NCBI RefSeq assembly: GCF_000955955.1
Contig: NZ_JYJG01000493.1
Location: 1 to 12,848, forward strand
Length of the DNA stretch: 12,848 bases
Source: Lentzea aerocolonigenes
Lineage (GTDB): Bacteria > Actinomycetota > Actinomycetes > Mycobacteriales > Pseudonocardiaceae
Reading direction: 5' to 3'
The notes under the pieces are model-generated. The model had not been told where the DNA came from. It saw only the letters and a program-made list of their open reading frames with translations, and searched no databases. A program made the position numbers and the translations under genes. Numbering within the stretch: the first letter of the stretch is position 1; each line of letters opens with the position of its first letter. Of this stretch, positions 7,897 through 12,848 are shown piece by piece.

Positions 7897-9395
7897 CGCG
7901 CCACCACCTGTCCGGCCGCGGCCATCGCGACCCGTTCCTCGGTCGCCTCGGCCCTCGACAGCTCCTCGACCAGCCTGCCTTCGTGCATGACGAGCACGCG
8001 GTCGGCCATCCCGAGCACCTCCGGCAGCTCCGACGAGATCATCAGCACCGCGACACCCTGCCCGGCCAGTTCCGACAACAGCCTGTGCACCTCGGCTTTT
8101 GTTCCGACATCGATGCCACGCGTCGGCTCGTCGACGATCAACACGGACGGCTTGCGCGCCAGCCACTTCGCGAGCACGACCTTCTGCTGGTTGCCGCCGG
8201 AGAGCACGCCGACCGGGTCGCTCAGCTTCGCGAACTTCAGCCGCAGCTTCACGGCCCAGTCCTGGGCGAGCGCACGTTCACTCTTCTTGCGCAGCAACCC
8301 GAACGTCGACAGCCGGCCCAGCGACGCGAGCGCGGTGTTGCGTTCGATGGACGCGTCCATCACGAGTCCCTGCTGGCGCCGGTCCTCCGGCACGAACCCG
8401 ATCCCCGCGGCCATCGCGGCGGTGGGGGAGCCGTACTTCAGCTTCCGGCCGCGCACGTGCACAACTCCGCCGTCGGGCCGGTCGATGCCGAAGACCGCCC
8501 GTGCGACCTCGCTGCGTCCCGCGCCGACCAGCCCGGACAGAGCCACGATCTCGCCCGCGCGGACGTCGAACGACACGTCGGTGAACACGCCCTCGCGGGT
8601 CAGTCGTTGCACCGACAGCAGCACCTCGCCCGCGGTCGTGTCCTCCTTGGGGAAGAGCTGGGAGAGCTCGCGGCCGACCATGCGGCGCACCAAGGAGTCC
8701 GGCGTCTCGCCGGCGAGTTCCCCGGACCAGACGAACTCGCCGTCGCGCAGCACCGTGGCGCGCTGGCACAGTTCGAACACCTCGTTGAGCCGGTGCGACA
8801 CGAACAGCACAGCCGCGTCCTGGTCGCGCAACGCCTGCACCACACCGAAAAGCCGTTGGACCTCGTGCGCGGACAACGCGGCGGTCGGCTCGTCCATCAC
8901 GATCACGCGGGCGTCGAACGACAACGCCTTGGCGATCTCGACGAGCTGCTGGTCCGCAATGGACAGTCCGCGTGCGGGACGTGCCGGGTCGAGCCGCACA
9001 CCCAGGCGGGAGAACAACTCGGAGGTGCGGGCGTGCATCCGCGCCACGTCGATGCGGCGACCGAGACCGAGAGGCTGGCGGCCCATGAAGACGTTCTCGG
9101 CCACCGACAGGTCACCGAACAGCGTCGGCTCCTGGTAGATGATCGCGATGCCCGCCGCCAGCGCGTCGGCGGGACCGGCGAACCGCTTCGACGCCCCGTC
9201 GACGAGCACCTGCCCGGCGTCCGGCCGGTGCACCCCGGCCAGCGTCTTGATCAGCGTCGACTTGCCGGCCCCGTTCTCCCCGAGCAGCGCGTGGGCCTCG
9301 CCGGGCAGCAGTCGCAGCGACACCCCGGACAACGCGCGGACGGCGCCGAAGGACTTGCTCACCTGCTCCAGTGCCACCACGGGAGGTCGGTCCAC
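7893..9395 (-). CDS. rhaT: Rhamnose ABC transporter ATP-binding protein (tandem ABC domains)
   Basis: 500-residue cytoplasmic ATPase with two fused nucleotide-binding domains, as in RbsA/XylG/MglA, powering RhaPQS import. Domain 1 (about 6-245) has Walker A GENGAGKS (39-46, Lys45), a relaxed signature LSIADQQ (144-150) and Walker B VIVMDEP (164-170). Domain 2 (about 255-495) has the substituted Walker A GLVGAGRS (288-295) usual in this family, canonical signature LSGGNQQ (398-404) and Walker B VLIVDEP (418-424). I chose the GTG start at 9395 because GAGGAG lies six bases upstream and homology begins a few residues later. The frame continues upstream to 9497, but that part overlaps the operator and promoter. 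First gene of the operon. The symbol follows Rhizobium use, not the unrelated E. coli RhaT symporter. Confidence 0.94.
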   Translation of the reverse strand: MDRPPVVALEQVSKSFGAVRALSGVSLRLLPGEAHALLGENGAGKSTLIKTLAGVHRPDAGQVLVDGASKRFAGPADALAAGIAIIYQEPTLFGDLSVAENVFMGRQPLGLGRRIDVARMHARTSELFSRLGVRLDPARPARGLSIADQQLVEIAKALSFDARVIVMDEPTAALSAHEVQRLFGVVQALRDQDAAVLFVSHRLNEVFELCQRATVLRDGEFVWSGELAGETPDSLVRRMVGRELSQLFPKEDTTAGEVLLSVQRLTREGVFTDVSFDVRAGEIVALSGLVGAGRSEVARAVFGIDRPDGGVVHVRGRKLKYGSPTAAMAAGIGFVPEDRRQQGLVMDASIERNTALASLGRLSTFGLLRKKSERALAQDWAVKLRLKFAKLSDPVGVLSGGNQQKVVLAKWLARKPSVLIVDEPTRGIDVGTKAEVHRLLSELAGQGVAVLMISSELPEVLGMADRVLVMHEGRLVEELSRAEATEERVAMAAAGQVVAR

Positions 9396-9411
9396 GTCCG
9401 TCTCCTCGATG

Positions 9412-9425
9412 TTGAAACGTTTTAA
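9412..9425. promoter_or_regulatory. Likely LacI-family operator O1 at the rha promoter
   Basis: The 14-base near-palindrome TTGAAACGTTTTAA has half-sites TTGAAAC and TTAAAAC (6 of 7 matching) around a central CG, the classic form for LacI-family proteins with a hinge helix. It lies between the predicted rha transcription start and the rhaT ribosome binding site, where a bound repressor would block transcription. AT-richness stands out strongly from the surroundings. Assignment to the adjacent regulator is inference. Confidence 0.7.
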
Positions 9426-9441
9426 AGACTGAGTTACGTGA

Positions 9442-9470
9442 ACTCTGGGTGCGTTACGCCCGCATGTCAA
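9442..9470 (-). promoter_or_regulatory. Predicted rha operon promoter (-35 TTGACA, -10 CAGAGT)
   Basis: On the minus strand a consensus -35 TTGACA (9470-9465) is followed, after 17 bases, by CAGAGT (9447-9442), a weak -10 keeping A2 and T6. Transcription would start near 9435, about 40 bases before the rhaT GTG and just upstream of operator O1. A perfect -35 with a poor -10 fits a regulated promoter. The -10 overlaps a GTGAACTC motif (9438-9445) that recurs in the lacI leader. Confidence 0.5.
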
Positions 9471-9481
9471 GGGACACGGGG

Positions 9482-9487
9482 TACGAT
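9482..9487 (+). promoter_or_regulatory. Possible -10 element for the lacI-family gene
   Basis: TACGAT matches the actinobacterial TANNNT form of a -10 box. A start about seven bases later (near 9494) would fall inside operator O2, consistent with autorepression. I see no good -35 at the proper distance, so support is modest. Confidence 0.35.
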
Positions 9488-9490
9488 TCG

Positions 9491-9504
9491 TTGTCACGTT
9501 TCAA
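9491..9504. promoter_or_regulatory. Likely LacI-family operator O2 at the regulator promoter
   Basis: TTGTCACGTTTCAA has a right half-site identical in reverse complement to the TTGAAAC half of O1, and a left half TTGTCAC matching it at 5 of 7 positions, again around a central CG. Its centre is 79 bases from that of O1. Position over the probable start of the lacI transcript suggests autoregulation. Confidence 0.55.
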
Positions 9505-9508
9505 CAAA

Positions 9509-9534
9509 GGCGAGTTCACGCCGGTGAACTCGCC
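9509..9534 (+). promoter_or_regulatory. Perfect 11-bp inverted repeat in the lacI leader
   Basis: Arms GGCGAGTTCAC (9509-9519) and GTGAACTCGCC (9524-9534) are exact reverse complements around a four-base loop GCCG. As RNA this is a stable hairpin ending about 40 bases before the regulator's GTG. As DNA it is a second palindromic operator candidate. No T-run follows, so it is not a standard terminator. Confidence 0.6.
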
Positions 9535-9574
9535 GGAGTCTGTGCAGCAGCGACCAAGAACAGAGGAGCCGCCG

Positions 9575-10582
9575 GTGAAGCCGTCAGTGGGCATCCGCGA
9601 CGTCGCGCAGCACGCCGGCGTGTCCAACGCGACCGTCTCGAACGTGCTGAACCGGCCGGACGTCGTCGCCCCGGCGACGCGGCAGCGGGTGCTGGCCGCG
9701 ATCGAGGAACTGGGTTTCGTGCGCAACGAGTCCGCACGCCAGCTCCGCGCCGGTCGCAGCCGGGTGATCGCGTACGTCGTGCTCGACGCGGCGAACCCGT
9801 TCTTCACCGACGTGGCCCGTGGCGTGGAGGACGCGGCGCGGGAGGCCGGGTTCGCGCTGTTCCTGTGCAACAGCGCCTCGGACGCCGGCCGTGAGCACGA
9901 CTACCTGGAGCTGCTGCACGAACAGCGCGTCGAGGGCATCCTCGTCACGCCGGTCGACGGCGAGGGCGCGCAGATCGCCGAGCGCGGCACCCCGGTCGTC
10001 CTGGTGGACCGCGAGTCGGCGGACGGCACGCACTGCTCGGTCGCGGTGGACGATGTGCTGGGCGGCGAGCTCGCGGTGACCCACCTGATCGAGAACGGGC
10101 ACACGCGCATCGCGATGGTCGGCGGCCCGCTGTCGATCCAGCAGGTGCGCGACCGGTACGAGGGCGCGATGCGAGCGCTCACAAACGCGGGCCTGCCTCA
10201 GGATGCGCTCACCCTGCTGGAAACCAAGGGCCTGCAGGTGGCGGAGGGGCGCGGGGCGGGGGAGCGGCTCATGGGACTGCCGTCGTCTCGTCGCCCCACG
10301 GCCGCGTTCTGCGCCAACGACCTGCTCGCGCTCGGCCTGTTGCAGTCGATGACGCAGCAGGGGTTGAAGGTACCGGACGACCTGGCCGTCGTGGGCTACG
10401 ACGACATCGAGTTCGCCGCGGCGGCCGCGGTGCCGTTGACGTCGGTGCGTCAGCCGCGCGACCAGCTGGGGCGCACCGCCGCGAGCCTGCTGCTGGCGGA
10501 GAACGAGCCGGACCACGAGCACCGGCACGTGAAGTTCCAGCCGGAGCTCGTGGTTCGCGCGTCGAGTGCCGCGAAGCGGTGA
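9575..10582 (+). CDS. LacI-family transcriptional regulator, probable rhamnose operon repressor
   Basis: 335-residue regulator with an N-terminal helix-turn-helix IRDVAQHAGVSNATVSNVLN (8-27), a hinge region around NESARQLRAG (52-61) and a C-terminal periplasmic-binding-like sensor domain (about 65-330) showing ANPFFTDVARGVEDAAREAG and VPDDLAVVGYDDIEFA. Length is normal for the family. I chose the GTG at 9575 because AGAGGAG lies six bases upstream and the HTH begins seven residues later; the frame opens upstream to 9449 but would cover the operator region. Divergent from the rha operon across a 179-base region with two matching CG-centred operators, so it probably represses rhaTPQSMIDB and itself, released by L-rhamnose or a pathway intermediate. 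Effector and target are inferred from position. The stop is one base from the stop of the convergent secreted-protein gene. Confidence 0.93.
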   Translation: MKPSVGIRDVAQHAGVSNATVSNVLNRPDVVAPATRQRVLAAIEELGFVRNESARQLRAGRSRVIAYVVLDAANPFFTDVARGVEDAAREAGFALFLCNSASDAGREHDYLELLHEQRVEGILVTPVDGEGAQIAERGTPVVLVDRESADGTHCSVAVDDVLGGELAVTHLIENGHTRIAMVGGPLSIQQVRDRYEGAMRALTNAGLPQDALTLLETKGLQVAEGRGAGERLMGLPSSRRPTAAFCANDLLALGLLQSMTQQGLKVPDDLAVVGYDDIEFAAAAAVPLTSVRQPRDQLGRTAASLLLAENEPDHEHRHVKFQPELVVRASSAAKR

Positions 10583-10583
10583 A

Positions 10584-10994
10584 TCAGCGCACCAGCATCA
10601 TTTCGCGCTCTTCTTCGACGGTGCTCGAATTGTCCGGCGGGAGATAGACGTTCAGCGACGCGGACGTGAATGCGACGCCTTGACGAAATGCCTTGGTGCG
10701 CGACACGACGGTCACGTCGACTTTGTGGAATTCGCCGGTGCACGGAACGCTCGGCGTGTATTTCTCGCCGATCGCGAGCTCACCCCGCACGTTCTGGGTG
10801 ACCTGCACCCACAACGACCCGGTGGCGCCGTTCTGGCACATCACCCGCGTCGGCACGGTCACAGCGGCTCCACGCGCCTCCAGTCGTCCCTGCTGCTGGA
10901 TGGCGACGGCGGCGTCGACCTGAGCGGCCGCGGCCGGTAGCGCGGTGGCCAGTACGGCGGTAGCCGTCAGCACGAACGTCGAAATAGCACGCAC
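10584..10994 (-). CDS. Small secreted protein of unknown function
   Basis: 136 residues with a clear Sec signal peptide: Arg2, hydrophobic 5-20, and an Ala-rich cleavage region near residue 24 (LPAAAA followed by QV). The mature part is about 110 residues, predicted mainly beta strand, with two cysteines (C53, C85) that could form a disulfide, and an acidic tail EEEREMM near the C-terminus. There is no lipobox. The pattern of a Cys-containing strand, Gln-rich repeats of VTVP/VQVTQ and a second Cys loosely recalls small actinomycete exported proteins such as the DUF6299 group, but I cannot confirm this. The GTG start at 10994 has GAGGTG seven bases upstream. It converges on the lacI-family gene with a single base between stops, and shares strand with the HxlR gene 82 bases upstream. 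No function is assigned. Confidence 0.8.
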   Translation of the reverse strand: MRAISTFVLTATAVLATALPAAAAQVDAAVAIQQQGRLEARGAAVTVPTRVMCQNGATGSLWVQVTQNVRGELAIGEKYTPSVPCTGEFHKVDVTVVSRTKAFRQGVAFTSASLNVYLPPDNSSTVEEEREMMLVR

Positions 10995-11076
10995 TTTTGT
11001 TCACCTCGTGGGTAGATAGGGCTTGTCAGTGCGGATCCGACATTAACCACGGGGTGATCAACCGAGCTAGGGGCCA

Positions 11077-11448
11077 TTAAATTTCGCCGAGCATCGCAGT
11101 GCGAACCGTGTCGCCGTGCTCGTCGGCCCACGCACCCAAAGCGAAGATCGGCACCAGCAGGTCGCGCCCGGCATCGGTCAGTGAGTACTCGACGCGCGGT
11201 GGGGCCTCTGCGTACCGGCGGCGTTCCACCAAAGCCATGTTCTCCATGCGCCGCAACGTCTGCGTGAGCATCTTCTGGCTGATGTGACCGATGGTCGTCT
11301 TGAGCTCGCCCGGCCGCATCGCTCCGTCCCGCAGCGTGTAGGCGATCACCATCAGCCACGAGTTGCTGAACAGGTCGACCGCGAGCCTGGCCGGGCAGTC
11401 CGCCTCGAAGTCGCCGTACGGGCCCAGGTCAACCTGTTCGATCGTCAC
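11077..11448 (-). CDS. HxlR-family winged-helix transcriptional regulator
   Basis: 123-residue MarR-like winged-helix regulator of the HxlR type. Seen are the N-terminal Cys18 in DCPARLAVDLFSNSW followed by Trp31, RPGELKTTIGHISQKMLTQTLRRME (45-69) covering the recognition helix, and the wing PPRVEYSLTDAGRDLL (83-98). Length is typical (110-130). In HxlR relatives such as YodB the corresponding N-terminal Cys senses electrophiles or disulfide stress, so Cys18 is a candidate sensor; this is inference. I chose the GTG at 11448. The frame is open to 11586, but that would overlap the divergent gene and precede family homology. Shine-Dalgarno support is weak (GGA four bases upstream). It is divergent from a NAD(P)-binding protein, a common pairing, with a palindrome in between. 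Confidence 0.88.
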   Translation of the reverse strand: MTIEQVDLGPYGDFEADCPARLAVDLFSNSWLMVIAYTLRDGAMRPGELKTTIGHISQKMLTQTLRRMENMALVERRRYAEAPPRVEYSLTDAGRDLLVPIFALGAWADEHGDTVRTAMLGEI

Positions 11449-11474
11449 GACGTCCAGCCTGCCAGCGTCGTTGC

Positions 11475-11488
11475 GCACCCGCGGGTGC
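11475..11488. promoter_or_regulatory. Perfect 14-bp palindrome between hxlR-type gene and oxidoreductase
   Basis: GCACCCGCGGGTGC is its own reverse complement and sits in the 66-base divergent gap (11449-11514), 27 bases from each start codon within one base. The position is that of an operator for the HxlR-family protein controlling both genes. GC-rich DNA makes short palindromes more frequent, so binding is inferred only. Confidence 0.5.
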
Positions 11489-11501
11489 CTTTCGGACTTC
11501 C

Positions 11502-11507
11502 TAGCGT
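11502..11507 (+). promoter_or_regulatory. Possible -10 for a leaderless oxidoreductase transcript
   Basis: TAGCGT fits the actinobacterial TANNNT -10 and ends seven bases before the A of the ATG at 11515, so transcription may start at the start codon. This would explain the lack of a Shine-Dalgarno sequence. No clear -35 is seen. Confidence 0.35.
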
Positions 11508-11514
11508 CTGCGGC

Positions 11515-12102
11515 ATGCGAATCGGAATCATCGGTGCCGGGCAGATGGCACGGGCACTGGGCAACGGCTGGGCCGCGGCGGGCCACGAGATCAGGTGCGG
11601 CAGGCGCGGCGAGATCCGCGAGACGGTGGAGTTCGGCGAAGTCACGCTGCTGGCGGTGCCGGTGTCAGCGCTGACGGATGTGTTGTCCCAGGCCGGCTTC
11701 GACGGCCGCACGGTGATCGACTGCACGAACGCGTTCGAACCGGACGGCGGCAGCATGGTGCTGGGCGAGGACGCCGTCGCCGAGCGCATCGCGAAGTCGG
11801 TGCCGGGCGCACGAGTGGTCAAGGCGTTCAACCTGTGCGCCGCCGAGGTGTGGGCAGCGAGCGAGCGGGTGTTCGAGGGACGGCGGCTCGCCGTTCCGTT
11901 GTGCGGTGACGACGAGGAGGCGCTCGTACGGGTCGAGGAACTGGTCCGCGACCTGAAGGCGGAACCCGTGCGCGCGGGTGGGCTGAGTCGGGCCCGCTAC
12001 CTGGAGGCGATGTCGGCGTTCGTGGTCGGCCTGTGGTTCGCGGGAGCCGACGCGCGTGCCGTGCTGCCGCCGCTCGAAGCCGCGTTCGCCGTCGAGGACT
12101 GA
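11515..12102 (+). CDS. NAD(P)-binding protein related to NADPH:F420 reductase
   Basis: 195-residue protein with an N-terminal Rossmann fold: the dinucleotide motif IGIIGAGQMARAL (3-15), strand VTLLAVPVSAL (43-53), VIDCTNAFEPDGG (67-79) and ARVVKAFNLCAAEVW (99-113). This layout matches the F420_oxidored/NAD-binding family (Pfam PF03807), whose best-known member transfers hydride between NADPH and coenzyme F420. Many members are short stand-alone actinomycete oxidoreductases of unknown substrate. The segment between RCGRR (27-31) and the next strand is short, so a helix-strand unit typical of larger members seems reduced. The ATG at 11515 lacks a Shine-Dalgarno and may be leaderless. It is divergent from the HxlR regulator, which probably controls it. 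The substrate is unknown. Confidence 0.8.
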   Translation: MRIGIIGAGQMARALGNGWAAAGHEIRCGRRGEIRETVEFGEVTLLAVPVSALTDVLSQAGFDGRTVIDCTNAFEPDGGSMVLGEDAVAERIAKSVPGARVVKAFNLCAAEVWAASERVFEGRRLAVPLCGDDEEALVRVEELVRDLKAEPVRAGGLSRARYLEAMSAFVVGLWFAGADARAVLPPLEAAFAVED

Positions 12103-12106
12103 CGGT

Positions 12107-12112
12107 TAGGGT
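12107..12112 (+). promoter_or_regulatory. Possible -10 for the kinase gene
   Basis: TAGGGT, right after the oxidoreductase stop, fits TANNNT and would start transcription near 12119, about 19 bases before the kinase ATG. No recognisable -35 is present, so read-through from the upstream gene is equally possible. Confidence 0.25.
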
Positions 12113-12151
12113 GTCTGTCCGGCGGGAATCCCTTGCCATGCCGGACAGACA
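12112..12151 (+). repeat. 12-bp perfect inverted repeat enclosing the kinase start
   Basis: TGTCTGTCCGGC (12112-12123) is the exact reverse complement of GCCGGACAGACA (12140-12151), with a 16-base spacer containing GGGAATCCC and the first two bases of the ATG. In RNA the G of the start codon would be paired and the GGCGGGA ribosome-binding candidate partly hidden. As DNA it could be an operator. Confidence 0.6.
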
Positions 12152-12848
12152 ACTCCTCGCCGACCGCTATCGGCTCGGCGAGCTGCTGGGCGCGGGTGGC
12201 GTGGCCGAGGTGCGCCGTGCTCGCGACACCGTGCTGGCGCGGGATGTGGCGATCAAACTGTTCCGGTCCTGCCGGGACGGGGTCGACGTCCGGCGCTTCA
12301 ACAACGAGATCCGCGCGCTCGCGTCGCTGTCGCATCCTGGGCTGGTGGACGTGTACGACGCGGACGCGTCCGGCGAAACACCGTTCATGGTGCTGGAACT
12401 GGTCGAGGGCCGCACGTTGCGTGACCGCATCGCGTACGGGCCGATGGACGTCGACGACGTCCGGAGGCTGGGAGCGGCACTGGCCGACGCGTTGTCGCAT
12501 GTGCACGGTCACGGGTTCATCCACCGCGACGTCAAGCCGTCCAACATCCTGCTGGAGGCCGGCGACGTACCCCGGCTGGCCGACTTCGGCCTCGCCCGCG
12601 TCGCGGACAGCTCCCGCCTCACGCGCGCCGACCAGGTCGTCGGCACCGCGGCCTACCTGGCGCCGGAGCAGGTGCGCGGCGGGGAGATCACCTCGGCGGT
12701 CGACGTCTACGCGCTCGGCCTGGTGCTGCTGGAGTGCCTGACCGGGCACCGTGAGTACGAGGGCGCGGAGATCGAGGCGGCGGTCGCCCGGCTGCACCGG
12801 CCGCCGGTGATCCCGGACGATCTGCCGTTCGACCTCACCCGGCTGATG
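12138..12848 (+). CDS. PknB-type serine/threonine protein kinase, 3' end cut by window edge
   Basis: The frame is open from ATG 12138 to the edge: 237 residues covering most of a bacterial Hanks-type kinase domain. Visible elements are the glycine loop LGAGGVAEV (17-25), VAIK with ATP-anchoring Lys40, Glu57 as the helix C partner, the catalytic loop HRDVKPSN (129-136, Asp131), DFG (149-151), GTAAYLAPEQ in the activation/P+1 region and DVYALGLVLLECLTG in helix F. All residues needed for catalysis are present, so it should be active. The glycine loop's GAGGVAEV replaces the commoner GxGGMGxV. The remainder (sensor, transmembrane or other C-terminal part) lies outside the window, so its stimulus cannot be inferred. 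It starts 35 bases after the oxidoreductase stop, in the same direction. Confidence 0.95.
   Translation, partial: MPDRQLLADRYRLGELLGAGGVAEVRRARDTVLARDVAIKLFRSCRDGVDVRRFNNEIRALASLSHPGLVDVYDADASGETPFMVLELVEGRTLRDRIAYGPMDVDDVRRLGAALADALSHVHGHGFIHRDVKPSNILLEAGDVPRLADFGLARVADSSRLTRADQVVGTAAYLAPEQVRGGEITSAVDVYALGLVLLECLTGHREYEGAEIEAAVARLHRPPVIPDDLPFDLTRLM

Noticed and set aside
7887..9425. Plus-strand open frame of 512 codons opposite rhaT
   Set aside because: Antisense shadow of the tandem ABC ATPase; His/Arg/Gln-rich with no recognisable motif. A second plus-strand frame over the same region is likewise a shadow.
9396..9497. N-terminal extension of RhaT up to 9497
   Set aside because: It would cover the operator and promoter, and family homology begins just after the GTG at 9395, which has a good GAGGAG site.
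9449..9574. N-terminal extension of the LacI-type regulator from 9449
   Set aside because: It would add 42 residues before the HTH, which should be near the N-terminus; it covers operator O2 and the hairpin.
10995..11076. Short palindromes (CGGATCCG, TGATCA) between the secreted-protein and HxlR genes
   Set aside because: Six- to eight-base palindromes are expected by chance. No terminator with a T-run and no convincing promoter could be identified here.
11449..11586. N-terminal extension of the HxlR protein to 11586
   Set aside because: It overlaps the divergent oxidoreductase start and lies outside the usual HxlR length.
10584..12848. Possible undescribed multi-gene defence or biosynthetic system right of the regulator
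   Set aside because: The secreted protein, HxlR/oxidoreductase pair and kinase differ in strand and have no shared operon or theme. Nothing resembles nucleases, toxins, synthases or mobile elements.

Overview
The window looks like chromosomal DNA from a high-GC actinomycete. Codon third positions are almost all G or C, GTG starts with GAGG-type ribosome binding sites are common, and the neighbours (HxlR regulator, F420-reductase-like protein, PknB-type kinase) are typical of that group. A member of the Pseudonocardiaceae (Lentzea/Saccharothrix/Amycolatopsis-like) is a guess from general appearance, not a demonstrated assignment.

Positions 1-9395 (minus strand) hold one tightly packed L-rhamnose uptake and catabolism operon. 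In transcription order it is: rhaT (sugar ABC ATPase), rhaP and rhaQ (two permeases), rhaS (lipoprotein sugar-binding protein), rhaM (L-rhamnose mutarotase), rhaI (L-rhamnose isomerase), rhaD (fusion of rhamnulose-1-phosphate aldolase with a lactaldehyde-type dehydrogenase) and rhaB (rhamnulokinase, cut by the left edge). Most junctions overlap by 1-8 bases or are separated by 1-16 bases; only rhaT-rhaP has 55 bases, and these are exactly filled by a possible 20-codon ORF. Together the genes import L-rhamnose, interconvert its anomers, isomerise it to L-rhamnulose, phosphorylate it, and cleave it to DHAP and L-lactaldehyde, which the fused dehydrogenase can oxidise.

The 179-base divergent region 9396-9574 separates the operon from a LacI-family regulator (9575-10582, plus strand). 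It carries a likely rha promoter, two LacI-type CG-centred operators with TTGAAAC half-sites, and an 8-base motif (GTGAACTC) found at the rha promoter and again as both arms of a perfect hairpin in the lacI leader. The regulator is therefore very probably the rhamnose repressor of the operon and of itself.

Positions 10584-12848 are unrelated housekeeping or accessory genes. They are a small secreted protein (minus), an HxlR-family regulator (minus) divergent from a short NAD(P)-binding F420-reductase-like protein (plus) with a perfect 14-bp palindrome between them, and the N-terminal part of a PknB-type Ser/Thr kinase (plus, cut by the right edge) whose start codon lies in a 12-bp inverted repeat. 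I saw no RNA genes, insertion sequences, CRISPR arrays, phage genes or obvious terminators. No stretch over 300 bases lacks a gene.
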